Origin: JADJNW01 sp964526645
GTDB lineage: Bacteria; Bacteroidota; Bacteroidia; Chitinophagales; Saprospiraceae
Reading direction: 5' to 3'
Assembly: GCA_964526645.1 (NCBI GenBank)
Contig: CAZGJN010000016.1
Location: forward strand, 4,321-68,320
Length of the DNA stretch: 64,000 nt
Shown here: positions 24,647-34,033 of the stretch, piece by piece
How the letters are laid out: each line of letters begins with the position of its first letter
How positions within the stretch are numbered: position 1 is the stretch's first letter
Program-made: the position numbers and the translations under genes
Notes under the pieces: generated by a model
The model's database searches: none
What the model was told of the DNA's origin: nothing
The model's input: only the letters and a program-made list of their open reading frames with translations

Positions 24647-27295
24647 ATGGAAGAAGAATTTATAGGCTCCTCTTTTAGAAAATTCAAATTCAGAGAATTA
24701 AAAGTTTACGCATCCACGGAATGGCTGGCGGATAATAAAAAAAAGTACCGCCAGGTTTTCGATCGCTATGAGACCACTTTTGTTTATGCGGAGCTTTCTT
24801 TTTATAACAAATTATTCGATATCGAAGACTGGGAAATAGATGTTACCCTAAAATGCTTTGCTGTAAAAAAAGGAAAACGCGAATTATGTTCCCTATCGCT
24901 CAAAAAGAAGGTCAGCAAATACGATAACGTCGTGTACATCCGCGAAGGCTGGGGTAATAAAAACGAAGGCGCTTTTTGGAAAAAAGGAACTTACTATTGG
25001 GAAGCCTGGATTGAGGACGAAAAAATCGCTACCAAATATTTTTACATAGAAGACGCAGGCAAAAACGTCATACCCGGCGAAAACCCTTATGTGACCGTTC
25101 ATTCACTCAAGTTGTACGAGGGGCCTTATGATGATATAATTGAGGATGAAAGGGTATATTTGAAAAGTTTCCATTTCGATGAGACACGCTACATTTATGT
25201 GGAAATTTTATTGCAAAACCTGCACCTGAGTAAAGCATGGCAGTGCGAGTTATTTGTGAAATTTTACAACGACGCTCGTGAATTGAAAGGGCAAGTAGTG
25301 CGCCTGCAAAGAGTAGAAAAGCGAGATGATATTGTGAAAATTACAGCTGGTTGGGGATCGAATGTGAAAGGCTCTTGGCGGCAGGATCGCTATACAGCTG
25401 AAATTATTTTCATGGATAAGTTGCTGGCAGTTATCCCTTTTGAGGTGGGTGAGTACTTTGAAGAGGGCATCGCCGGCGTTATTTTGCCGAACCGGCAGCC
25501 TACTGTCATTTTGATGCCGGGGGGAGATTCCGAGCAGAACTTTGAACAAGTAATGCTGCGCCTGGACGCGCTCATCGGTTTGCGGGAAATCAAAAACCAG
25601 GTGCGCAACCACGCTAAATACATTCAGTTTTTGCAATTGCGCAAAGAAAAGGGATTTGAAGAAAAGGAAGAAATCAATGTGCATTCTGTTTTTATTGGGA
25701 ATCCAGGTACTGGTAAGACCACCGTGGCAACGATGATGGGCAGGTTGTACAAAAAAATGGGCTTGCTATCCAAAGGACATGTGCACGAAGTGGATCGGGT
25801 GGATTTGGTAGGGGAATATATCGGTCAAACGGCGCCCAAAGTAAAAGAAGCTATTGAAAAGGCAAGAGGGGGGGTGCTGTTTATTGATGAGGCCTATGCT
25901 TTGGCGCGCTCCAACGACGATAGTAAGGATTTCGGTCGGGAGGTGATTGAAATCTTGGTCAAGGAAATGTCCAACGGACAAGGCGACCTGGCAGTCATCG
26001 TAGCTGGCTACCCCAAGGAAATGAAGCACTTTCTGGATTCTAACCCTGGCTTGAAGTCCCGCTTTAAACTCTATTTTGAATTTACAGACTACTTGCCGCA
26101 GGAGCTTTCTCAAATTGCAGAATACGCTTGTATCGAAAAAGGTGTGAAATTGACACCTGCTGCCAAGGCTAAAATTGATGAAATCATCATAGATGCTTAC
26201 CGAAAAAGAGATCGTACCTTTGGTAATGCCCGATTCGTATATGATCTGATCGAAAAAGCTAAAATTAACTTGGGTTTGCGGGCTATGTCTGCTTCCAATC
26301 CCAGAGGCTTGGACAAAGACCAACTCTCTATCATTGATATAGAAGACGTAGAAAAAATTTATGTTTTGCCAGGGAGAGAACTGCCAGACATACCAGTGGA
26401 CGAGGCACTGCTTCAGGATTCTCTCAACGAACTCAATCGCCTCATTGGCATGGATAAGATCAAAGCACAGATCAATGAACTGGTTCGACTGGTGCGCTTT
26501 CACAAAGAAACCAAAAGAGATGTGCTCAATCAATTTTTTCTGCATACCGTTTTTATTGGAAATCCGGGCACAGGCAAAACTACTGTGGCGCGTATTCTCA
26601 CCAAAATTTACAAATCACTTGGGGTATTGGAACGAGGGCACATGGTGGAAACAGACCGCCAGGGATTAGTAGCTGGTTATGTAGGGCAAACTGCCATCAA
26701 AACCGCCGAAAAAATAGACGAATCCATGGGCGGGGTACTTTTTATTGACGAAGCTTATGCACTTACCCAGCGCGTGGGCGGTGCACACGGCGATTTTGGC
26801 GATGAAGCGATCCAAACCTTGCTCAAACGAATGGAAGACCATCGGGGTAAGTTTTTTGTCTTTGTGGCGGGGTATCCCGAAAACATGGAAAACTTCCTGA
26901 AAGTAAATCCGGGCTTGAGTTCCAGGTTTGATAAAATTTTAAAATTTGATGATTATTCACCCGAGGAGCTACTCCAGATTGCCTTGATGATGTTTTCCGA
27001 GCAAGGTTTAGTCCCGACACCGGAAGCAGAGGCACACCTGAAAAAATACCTCAAATTCATCCACGAGTACCGAGACAAATACTTTGGCAATGCCCGATCC
27101 GTGCGCAGCATTGTGATGGAAGCCATTAAAAACCAAAACCTTCGGCTGGCTTCCGTGCCAATAGAGGAGCGCCACCCTTCCATTCACCTGTTAGCCTTGG
27201 AAGACGTAGCCCACTTCAAATTGGACAAAAATGACTCGGTTTTCACCAGAAAAACAATTGGATTCCAAAAAGGAGAAGCTGCTGGCGGTAGGTAA
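24647..27295 (+). CDS. Double AAA+ ATPase (CbxX/CfqX-SpoVK type) with duplicated N-terminal domain
   Basis: 882 residues. Two CbxX-type AAA+ modules are visible: Walker A GNPGTGKTTVA at about 351-361 and again near 640, each followed by a Walker B (GGVLFIDEAYAL) and sensor region (AGYPKEM / AGYPENM) and SRF arginine segments. The N-terminal 270 residues contain two related beta-rich repeats, recognisable by REGWGNKNEGAFWKKGTYYW and TAGWGSNVKGSWRQDRYTAE. CbxX proteins remodel other protein complexes; the N-terminal repeats presumably bind the client, but it is unknown. The gene stands alone, upstream of purK. Confidence 0.85.
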   Translation: MEEEFIGSSFRKFKFRELKVYASTEWLADNKKKYRQVFDRYETTFVYAELSFYNKLFDIEDWEIDVTLKCFAVKKGKRELCSLSLKKKVSKYDNVVYIREGWGNKNEGAFWKKGTYYWEAWIEDEKIATKYFYIEDAGKNVIPGENPYVTVHSLKLYEGPYDDIIEDERVYLKSFHFDETRYIYVEILLQNLHLSKAWQCELFVKFYNDARELKGQVVRLQRVEKRDDIVKITAGWGSNVKGSWRQDRYTAEIIFMDKLLAVIPFEVGEYFEEGIAGVILPNRQPTVILMPGGDSEQNFEQVMLRLDALIGLREIKNQVRNHAKYIQFLQLRKEKGFEEKEEINVHSVFIGNPGTGKTTVATMMGRLYKKMGLLSKGHVHEVDRVDLVGEYIGQTAPKVKEAIEKARGGVLFIDEAYALARSNDDSKDFGREVIEILVKEMSNGQGDLAVIVAGYPKEMKHFLDSNPGLKSRFKLYFEFTDYLPQELSQIAEYACIEKGVKLTPAAKAKIDEIIIDAYRKRDRTFGNARFVYDLIEKAKINLGLRAMSASNPRGLDKDQLSIIDIEDVEKIYVLPGRELPDIPVDEALLQDSLNELNRLIGMDKIKAQINELVRLVRFHKETKRDVLNQFFLHTVFIGNPGTGKTTVARILTKIYKSLGVLERGHMVETDRQGLVAGYVGQTAIKTAEKIDESMGGVLFIDEAYALTQRVGGAHGDFGDEAIQTLLKRMEDHRGKFFVFVAGYPENMENFLKVNPGLSSRFDKILKFDDYSPEELLQIALMMFSEQGLVPTPEAEAHLKKYLKFIHEYRDKYFGNARSVRSIVMEAIKNQNLRLASVPIEERHPSIHLLALEDVAHFKLDKNDSVFTRKTIGFQKGEAAGGR

Positions 27296-27418
27296 TTGTT
27301 GTATTACATGATGCTGCAATCGAGTATTCACCAAAACAAGAAGCGCCAGACAGTGCATAGATAGGGCTTTGTAAATCACTGAGATTTGCATCATTTTGTT
27401 ATAAATTTTGAAAAGTGA

Positions 27419-28582
27419 ATGAGTCGAATAAAAAATATACTACAAACAAAGGTTGGCGTACTGGGCGCCGGGCAATTGGGCAAAATGCTGGCTTTGGCGG
27501 CGGGCAACTGGCAGCTGCCCATCTATTTTCTGGACGAGTCCAGGGATTTTCCAGCAGGTGCCTTTGCCACGGGCTTCATGGAGGGTTCTTTTAAAGACTA
27601 TTCGGCTGTTTATAATTTTGGTAAAACCGTTGATATCTTAACCATTGAAATTGAGCATGTTAACTCCGATGCTTTAATCCAATTAGAAAAAGAAGGGCTT
27701 CTTGTTCATCCAAAACCCGCAGCGCTCCAAGTCATTAAAGATAAAGGTTTGCAGAAAGATTTCTACCAAAAGCAGGGCTTTCCAACGTCTCGTTTTCGTA
27801 TTTTTAATGACACCACCGAGGTATTTGCTGCTTTGGAAAAAGGGGAAATTAAATTTCCTTTTGTGCAAAAATCTCGCACAGCTGGATACGATGGACGAGG
27901 GGTTGCGATCATTCGCAATCAGGCAGATTGGCAAACAAAACGGCTGCCTGGTGCTTGCGTGGTGGAAGAACGGGTTGATATTCAGAAGGAACTTGCTGTG
28001 ATCGTAGCGCGTAATGAGCGGGGCGAAACGAAAGCTTTTCCGGTAGTGGAAATGGTCTTTAACCCGGAAGCAAATTTGGTAGAAATGCTGATTTGCCCCT
28101 CGGAAGTTGATCCTCCTATCGCCGCAGCAGCCCAAAACCTGGCAAAGGCGGTGATCGAGGCCTACGATATTTGCGGCTTACTTGCCGTAGAGTTATTTTT
28201 GACGAATGATAATCAACTGCTAATGAATGAAGTAGCACCAAGACCTCACAATAGCGGACACCACACGATTGACAGTTGCTATACTTCTCAATTTGAACAA
28301 CACCTGCGCAGCGTTTTGGATATGCCGCTTGGCAGTACTAAGATGAAATCACCATCGGTAATGGTCAATTTATTGGGCGAGCCAGGTTATGCCGGTGCTG
28401 TTTTTTATGAAGGACTGGAAGAATGTCTGGCCATGGAGGGTGTGAAAATCCATCTGTATGGCAAAGCAAATACTCAAGCTTTCAGAAAAATGGGGCATGC
28501 GACCGTACTGGACGAGACCGTAGCCGGGGCAGTCGAAAAAGCTAAAAAAGTGCAGGCAACCTTGAAGGTAATTAGCCGATGA
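27419..28582 (+). CDS. purK: 5-(carboxyamino)imidazole ribonucleotide synthase
   Basis: 387 residues of the ATP-grasp family. The N-terminus has the nucleotide-binding VGVLGAGQLGKMLALAAGN, and later blocks KSRTAGYDGRGVA and NEVAPRPHNSGHHTID are PurK signatures. It makes N5-CAIR from AIR, bicarbonate and ATP in purine synthesis. purE is not next to it. The end of the gene lies 19 nt from the convergent DUF4097-like gene, and I see no clear terminator between them. Confidence 0.95.
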   Translation: MSRIKNILQTKVGVLGAGQLGKMLALAAGNWQLPIYFLDESRDFPAGAFATGFMEGSFKDYSAVYNFGKTVDILTIEIEHVNSDALIQLEKEGLLVHPKPAALQVIKDKGLQKDFYQKQGFPTSRFRIFNDTTEVFAALEKGEIKFPFVQKSRTAGYDGRGVAIIRNQADWQTKRLPGACVVEERVDIQKELAVIVARNERGETKAFPVVEMVFNPEANLVEMLICPSEVDPPIAAAAQNLAKAVIEAYDICGLLAVELFLTNDNQLLMNEVAPRPHNSGHHTIDSCYTSQFEQHLRSVLDMPLGSTKMKSPSVMVNLLGEPGYAGAVFYEGLEECLAMEGVKIHLYGKANTQAFRKMGHATVLDETVAGAVEKAKKVQATLKVISR

Positions 28583-28601
28583 TGTGAATTTTGGAAGAAT
28601 G

Positions 28602-29513
28602 CTATTTGCCGATAAATATGTCGCCAAACGAAACCGCGATGGTGAAAGTAGCATAAAATTCCTGATTGGGCTTAAATTGTATTTTTTTTAATTCAGCTGT
28701 ATTTTCTAAAAAATTGAAATTCATACCTTTAGGGAATTGAATGTCCCCCTGTGATACATTAATAGCATAACCAAATAAAGCGGGGTTGGGCGTATGGAGT
28801 ATAACCTTTGCTTTGTCTGCATCAATATTAAGGTCCACAATATCCTTGCCAGCAAAAATCTCAATTGTACCGTACATGGCTTTCAGATCGTAGCGCCCTT
28901 TCAAGTCCTGTAGCAAAACATCCGAACGCCGGGCATCTACAAACATATCCCCATCTAAGTTTTGCCCCGACAAATCGCCGAAGCGCGTTTTGACATCCAT
29001 AAAGCCTTGTATATTTTCCAAACCGATTTTACTGAATTCACTATTGATTTTTAAGCGGCTAAAAAGGTTGTTGACATTGACTGTACCAAAGTAATTTTTT
29101 AAATAAACGGGGCATTCCCTGGGTACGCGGATGGTATATTTTACATAAATAATGGAAACCGGCTTGGGCGTTCCTTCCTTCACCGAAAGGTAATTACGGA
29201 GGTAAATTTTGTTTTTCACTCGATCCGCAAGGTAATGAACTGCCTCCATATCGCGTTCTGCCGTAGCCTTGTCTGGGTGCTTGACGTAGATTTCTATCAG
29301 CACATTGATATCATTTTTTTCCCAGCTTTCCACGATGACTTCTGCCCGTTCGCCTTCCACATTTACTTCATATCCATTGCGATAGCTAAAGTCTTTTTCG
29401 ATTTTTTTTGAAATAACTTGTACGGTATTTTGAGCTGACGCTCCGATAGCCAGAGCCCATACCAATAACAAACAAAGAAATTGTTGCCCTTGCATGCGAT
29501 TATTTAGCATCAT
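28602..29513 (-). CDS. DUF4097-like beta-helical surface protein
   Basis: 303 residues with a signal peptide (about residues 7-27, ending GASAQ). The rest is a series of short beta strands with regular hydrophobic spacing (VYLKNYFGTVNVNNLFSRLK, LQDLKGRYDLKAMYGTIEIF), as in DUF4097-like putative adhesin domains. Proteins of this type often sit next to sigma/anti-sigma pairs, as here: the stop of the anti-sigma gene is 26 nt upstream. It is likely part of that regulon, exported to the envelope. Function unknown. Confidence 0.65.
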   Translation of the reverse strand: MMLNNRMQGQQFLCLLLVWALAIGASAQNTVQVISKKIEKDFSYRNGYEVNVEGERAEVIVESWEKNDINVLIEIYVKHPDKATAERDMEAVHYLADRVKNKIYLRNYLSVKEGTPKPVSIIYVKYTIRVPRECPVYLKNYFGTVNVNNLFSRLKINSEFSKIGLENIQGFMDVKTRFGDLSGQNLDGDMFVDARRSDVLLQDLKGRYDLKAMYGTIEIFAGKDIVDLNIDADKAKVILHTPNPALFGYAINVSQGDIQFPKGMNFNFLENTAELKKIQFKPNQEFYATFTIAVSFGDIFIGK

Positions 29514-29539
29514 TTATTGTTTATTACTCATTCTTTAAG

Positions 29540-30139
29540 TTAAATTTCCATTGCCATTTTTTTCAAAACAGCTGTTCGTTGGCGCTCGATTTCTGCTATT
29601 TGCTTTATCAACTGCGCATCCATCCCATACTTATTCATCATTTGCTTTACTTCTTGTTTTGCCTCATCCAGTTCTTCCAATTCTAATAACAAGCGCCCTT
29701 CATTTTGATACAACTGAGATTTTTGCTGGTAGGCTTTCGCAATTGCTTGAAAGGTGGCTTCTTCCGAATCCCAATCATTGGCAACAGCCAAAAAGTTGCT
29801 TTCTATTGTAGAGTAGGCGAATTGAACCGTCTCTTTCTCCAAGCGTTGCTGCTGCCGTACTGCTGTAAAAACAAGGCCAATAAGTGCTGCTGCCGCTACG
29901 GCGTACCGCCAGGTGGAGCGAAGCGCCAAACGCCGCGGCTTGCTATTTAAATTAGTTTCAATGTGTTCCCACACTTGAGGCGGCGGCGCGTACACTGGCA
30001 GGGCATCTATGGCGGGCCTTAGCTGCCCTGCCTCATCCAATTCTGCTTGCAGTGCTTCCCAGATGGCATAATCTGGCTTATGAACCGGCAGTTTTGCGAT
30101 AGCCGTTTGTAGTGTTTGCTGGTTGCGTTCCTCCATCAT
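29540..30139 (-). CDS. Probable anti-sigma factor
   Basis: 199 residues with one central membrane helix (WRYAVAAAALIGLVFTAV, about residues 80-97). The cytoplasmic part contains a duplicated motif (LPVHKPDYAIWEALQAEL and LPVYAPPPQVWEHIETNL), perhaps two sigma-contacting helices. The C-terminal, presumably periplasmic, part is helical and charged. Its start codon overlaps the stop of the ECF sigma gene (30136-30139), the standard arrangement for an anti-sigma factor. No canonical zinc-binding ZAS motif is present, so assignment rests on context and topology. Confidence 0.7.
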   Translation of the reverse strand: MMEERNQQTLQTAIAKLPVHKPDYAIWEALQAELDEAGQLRPAIDALPVYAPPPQVWEHIETNLNSKPRRLALRSTWRYAVAAAALIGLVFTAVRQQQRLEKETVQFAYSTIESNFLAVANDWDSEEATFQAIAKAYQQKSQLYQNEGRLLLELEELDEAKQEVKQMMNKYGMDAQLIKQIAEIERQRTAVLKKMAMEI

Positions 30140-30675
30140 AGTCCAAAATTAGTTAGCTTGGTGATGGTTTGTTGTAGTCGTTTTTTAGCATGAAATAGCT
30201 GCGACTTGGAGGTGCCAATAGAAATGCCTAATAAATCAGCGACTTCCTTGTGTGAATAGCCCTCCACTTCGATCATCACAAAAACGGCGCGATAGCCTTC
30301 GGGCAAGGCCTGAATAGCTTTTTCGAGGTATTCTGCCTCCAGGAAGCCGCCCCAATCCAGCCGGTCATGCTGTTTATTATCCCAGGCATCCGTGATGGGT
30401 TCTTTCTTGATTTTACTCAAGGCAGTTCGGATCACGATTGTCTTTATCCAGGCACCCAAAGTGGATTCTTTTCTAAAGCCTTCCAGGTTTTTGAATATTT
30501 TAATAAAAGCCTCTTGCAACACATCGTTTGCCGATTCAAAATCGCCCGTAATGCGATACGCCAGCGTGTACATCGCCGTGCTGTATTTTTCATACAAGTT
30601 TTTTTGAGCGATCCGATTGTTTGCGATACAGCCTTCAATCAATTCGGCTTCCGTCATGCTAATGGTGTAAGGCAT
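30136..30675 (-). CDS. ECF-type RNA polymerase sigma factor
   Basis: 179 residues. Region 2 reads YRITGDFESANDVLQEAFIK followed by IFKNLEGFRKES, and region 4 reads LPEGYRAVFVMIEVEGYSHK with a helix-turn-helix (EVADLLGISIGTSKSQLFHA). It redirects RNA polymerase to its own regulon, probably envelope-related given the downstream membrane anti-sigma gene (overlapping by 4 nt) and the exported DUF4097-like protein. The 144 nt upstream hold no clear autoregulatory promoter that I could identify. Confidence 0.9.
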   Translation of the reverse strand: MPYTISMTEAELIEGCIANNRIAQKNLYEKYSTAMYTLAYRITGDFESANDVLQEAFIKIFKNLEGFRKESTLGAWIKTIVIRTALSKIKKEPITDAWDNKQHDRLDWGGFLEAEYLEKAIQALPEGYRAVFVMIEVEGYSHKEVADLLGISIGTSKSQLFHAKKRLQQTITKLTNFGL

Positions 30676-30819
30676 TTGAAATGGCGCCGTTTTTCACACA
30701 AAGTGTGCAGCAATGGCAAAAAGGTTGTATGAAGATAGTGAAAAAGCGGAAAGATAGAAAGATGGGAGGACAAGAGGATTAAAAAAATGCAACTTGTCCT
30801 CTCAGTTTTCAGGTGGCGC

Positions 30820-31452
30820 TTAAAACATAAAGCCAAGTGAAAACAGCCATCTTGCAGGCGTGTCAGCAAAGTTGTATTGCCGCCCTGCGAAATTGATGTG
30901 CTCTCCAAATTTGTTAAAATTCCCTTCATAACGAACATCAAGGGCGAGGCTCCAAATATCCAAACCAATACCGGCAAGCCAGCTCAACGTCACATCCTCA
31001 AATACTTGGTCATAATCGTCAAAATCAAATAAATCGGAGGTACTGTTGATGTAGATATGCCCTTCGGGGCCGCCCATCAGGCGCAGCGGTCCGAACTTGA
31101 AGCCAACCAGCAGCGGAAAGTCCACATACTGAAATTTTTCATTAAACACTTCTTTGCTGAGAGTATTCAAATCCGTGACCTCATAATCCACGCTGTTGGA
31201 ATTGAATAAAATTTCGGGCTGGATCAAAAAATTGCCAATCCGCCCCTGAATGATCAAACCGCCGTGTATGCCATATTTTGCTTCTTTCAGCGCAATACTG
31301 AGTTCTTCCACTCCGCCATCATCTATTACGTTAAAATCTTGGGCATCGAGTTGGGTGGTGCTGAATCCGCCTTTTATACCAAATTTTAATTGGCTATGGG
31401 CTGGTAGCAGCCATTGTAAAAAGAACATGAACAGGACTAAGTGCTTCATCAT
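30820..31452 (-). CDS. Outer-membrane beta-barrel protein, PorT/OMP_b-brl-like
   Basis: 210 residues with a signal peptide (MMKHLVLFMFFLQWLLPAHS). The mature part starts LKFGIKGGFSTTQLD, the typical opening of Bacteroidota small barrel proteins, and continues with Gly/aromatic strands and a terminal aromatic residue (WLFSLGFMF), favoured by the BAM machinery. No transport or enzymatic role is evident. It is a single gene upstream of the sigma factor gene on the same strand. Confidence 0.7.
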   Translation of the reverse strand: MMKHLVLFMFFLQWLLPAHSQLKFGIKGGFSTTQLDAQDFNVIDDGGVEELSIALKEAKYGIHGGLIIQGRIGNFLIQPEILFNSNSVDYEVTDLNTLSKEVFNEKFQYVDFPLLVGFKFGPLRLMGGPEGHIYINSTSDLFDFDDYDQVFEDVTLSWLAGIGLDIWSLALDVRYEGNFNKFGEHINFAGRQYNFADTPARWLFSLGFMF

Positions 31453-31670
31453 GGTGATATGTTTTTTTTGAGTTTTAGAACGAAATCCTTCTTAAAGGTT
31501 TATGTGTGTTTGTACAAAATATTAAGAATTAACAGATATTTAACATCCTTGTGGGCGTAGCGTAAATTCCATTTGAATGATGCTATTTTTGTACATATTC
31601 CCCCAGTCTTTTGGTTGTTTTATTCCTTTACCAATACTTTGTTTACATTTGTAAAAAGAATAGCGGAGCA

Positions 31671-32279
31671 ATGGAAATCAACAAAGCTGAGTACGTCGGT
31701 AGTTTTGTGAGTGAAGCGTCTTGCCCACAGGAGCAATTGCCTGAATACGCCTTCATCGGCAGATCAAATGTAGGCAAATCTTCTCTGATCAACATGCTTT
31801 GCGGGCAGAAAAAATTGGCACATACTTCCCAGCATCCGGGCAAAACCCAAACGATCAATTATTTTAAAATTGACGATCAGTGGTTTATTGTAGATTTACC
31901 GGGCTATGGCTACGCTAAAGTATCTCAAAAAATGCGCAAGAAATGGGAAGAAATGGTGAAAGGTTATTTGAAAAAACGAGTCGAGCTACTTTGTGTTTTT
32001 CTACTCATTGATGCCAATGTGCCGCCACAGGAAAGCGATCGGGAATTCATGAACTGGCTGGGTGAAAAACGCATTCCCTTTGTGCTTGTTTTTACAAAAA
32101 CAGATCGGCTGAAACCGGAGGTTTTGGCAGAGAATATCAAAAAAGCACAAAATACCTGGCTCGAAGATTGGAATGAACTGCCTCAGCAGTTTATCACCTC
32201 CGCTGAGAAAAACCAGGGGAGAGAAGCACTACTACAGTTTATAGAACAAATTAATCAACAAGCTTTTAGAACGATATAA
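31671..32279 (+). CDS. engB: Ribosome biogenesis GTPase EngB/YihA
   Basis: 202 residues, a small circularly ordinary TRAFAC GTPase: G1 GRSNVGKSS at 30-38, G2 region HTSQHPGKTQTINYF, G3 VDLPGYGYAKVS, G4 TKTDRLKPE. It is needed for assembly of the large ribosomal subunit. The ATG at 31671 is chosen since it places the usual short lead before G1; a longer frame from 31611 lacks family similarity. The TACATTTG at 31644-31651 resembles a -7 promoter element but lies very close to the start. It precedes the PlsB-like gene by 2 nt. Confidence 0.92.
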   Translation: MEINKAEYVGSFVSEASCPQEQLPEYAFIGRSNVGKSSLINMLCGQKKLAHTSQHPGKTQTINYFKIDDQWFIVDLPGYGYAKVSQKMRKKWEEMVKGYLKKRVELLCVFLLIDANVPPQESDREFMNWLGEKRIPFVLVFTKTDRLKPEVLAENIKKAQNTWLEDWNELPQQFITSAEKNQGREALLQFIEQINQQAFRTI

Positions 32280-32281
32280 GC

Positions 32282-34006
32282 ATGAAGCACAAGAGCAACA
32301 TATATCCTCATTTATTGCCAAACATCGAGGATTGGCCCATTTACAAATTAAGCGAGGATCGCCGCAATTTTGTTCGGGAAATCGAAGAAGAAACACTTCA
32401 GTTTTTTTTGAAAAAGCCCAATAGTGCCTTGCAGGAGATTATTTCCAAGACCATTTACTTAGAGCGTATTCGCATCAAAGAAGAACCCTGGAAAGTAGAT
32501 CCACCCAAGGAGGCACAGTTTTGGAAAAAAATACAGCGCAACCTCATTGACCATTCATTGGATAAAAACGAGGCGGAAGCGGCTCACACGCACGAGGAAA
32601 TCCTCCGGCAAATCATTCATCGCTACGCCGAAGAAATTGTAGGCACTTTCAAAATTCCTACTTTTCGCTTTGCTCGCAAGTTTTTGACTCTATTTTTCAC
32701 ACGCTTGCTCAATACCGCTGCCGGCAGAAGTATTTGGGGCAGTAAATATCGCTTATCGGATAGGATGTTGGTAAAAGGACAGGTAGAAACGACGCGGAGT
32801 CTTTTTAAAAAAGGGACGGTCATTGTCGTTCCTACTCATTTTAGCAATCTGGATTCTATCTTGGTCGGCTACGCTATGGATACCTTTGCTGGCTTGCCTG
32901 CCTTTGCTTATGGCGCTGGCTTGAATTTGTACAACGCTGGTTTTGCGGCTTATTTTATGAACCGCTTGGGTGCTTATCGGGTAGATCGCAGGAAGAAAAA
33001 CGGCATTTACCTTGAAACGCTTAAAATCATGTCCAATCTGATCATACAGCGCGGTGTGAATAGTATTTTTTTTCCTGGGGGTACGCGCTCTCGCTCAGGG
33101 GCAATAGAAACTCGTCTAAAAATGGGCTTGCTGGGTACTGCCTTGGAGGCTCAAAGAGACCTGCTAATAAAAAATGAATCTACAAAGGTTTTTGTAGTGC
33201 CTATTATTCTGGGGTATCATTTTGTACTGGAAGCGCCTTTTTTAATTGAGCAATACCTACGTATGATGGGCAAAGAGCGCTACCTGAAAGCAAAAGACGA
33301 TTTTTATAATCCCTGGAAGGTCCTGCATTTTGCTTGGAAGTTTTTTTCGGAAAGCAATGATATCATTGTATCCTTTGGGCAGCCCATGGATGTACTGGGA
33401 AATCCAGTGGACGCAGAAGGTAATAGTTACGATAAATATGGCAATTTGATTGACATCCGTGATTATTTTATGAGTGAAGGGGATTTAAAACCCAACGACC
33501 AACGCGAGGCAGAATATACCAAACACCTGGCAGAAAAAATCGTAGAGCGTTATCACAAAGATAATGTGGTGCTGAGCAGCCACCTGGTTGCCTTTGCAGC
33601 TTTCCAGATACTTCAACACCAAAATGCCCGGCTCGATTTATACGGTGTGCTCCGATTACCAACCGACGATTATGTTTTTTCTCAAAATACGCTGATGGAG
33701 GTGATTGACCAACTGAAAGAAATCTTGAAAGAAATGGAACAAAAGGATGACATCAAGCTCTCCGAGCAAATTTATTGGGATACCCCGAAAATGCTAGCAG
33801 ATGGCATTAAAAGGCTGGGCAATTACCACGTAAAAAAACCCTTGCGCTACAATAAAAAAGGAGAGATCGTTAGTGAAAGCTTCAAATTATTGTACTATTA
33901 TCATAATCGCCTGGAAAGCTATAATTTACAGGAAAAAATTCGATTGAAAAAACAAAATTTGGAAGCCGTATCCACTAATTTTGACAAACCGGATTTACTG
34001 GACTAA
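32282..34006 (+). CDS. PlsB-like glycerol-3-phosphate acyltransferase
   Basis: 574 residues. The acyltransferase HX4D motif is VPTHFSNLDSILVG (near residue 185), followed by block III FFPGGTRSRSGAIETRLKMG and block IV-like VVPIILGYHF. These are features of PlsB-type enzymes which add the first acyl chain to glycerol 3-phosphate at the inner face of the membrane. It is shorter than E. coli PlsB (about 800 residues) and lacks part of the terminal regions. It begins 2 nt after engB, so both probably share a transcript. Confidence 0.8.
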   Translation: MKHKSNIYPHLLPNIEDWPIYKLSEDRRNFVREIEEETLQFFLKKPNSALQEIISKTIYLERIRIKEEPWKVDPPKEAQFWKKIQRNLIDHSLDKNEAEAAHTHEEILRQIIHRYAEEIVGTFKIPTFRFARKFLTLFFTRLLNTAAGRSIWGSKYRLSDRMLVKGQVETTRSLFKKGTVIVVPTHFSNLDSILVGYAMDTFAGLPAFAYGAGLNLYNAGFAAYFMNRLGAYRVDRRKKNGIYLETLKIMSNLIIQRGVNSIFFPGGTRSRSGAIETRLKMGLLGTALEAQRDLLIKNESTKVFVVPIILGYHFVLEAPFLIEQYLRMMGKERYLKAKDDFYNPWKVLHFAWKFFSESNDIIVSFGQPMDVLGNPVDAEGNSYDKYGNLIDIRDYFMSEGDLKPNDQREAEYTKHLAEKIVERYHKDNVVLSSHLVAFAAFQILQHQNARLDLYGVLRLPTDDYVFSQNTLMEVIDQLKEILKEMEQKDDIKLSEQIYWDTPKMLADGIKRLGNYHVKKPLRYNKKGEIVSESFKLLYYYHNRLESYNLQEKIRLKKQNLEAVSTNFDKPDLLD

Positions 34007-34033
34007 TTTCATTCATCGAAAAACGGTATTCCC

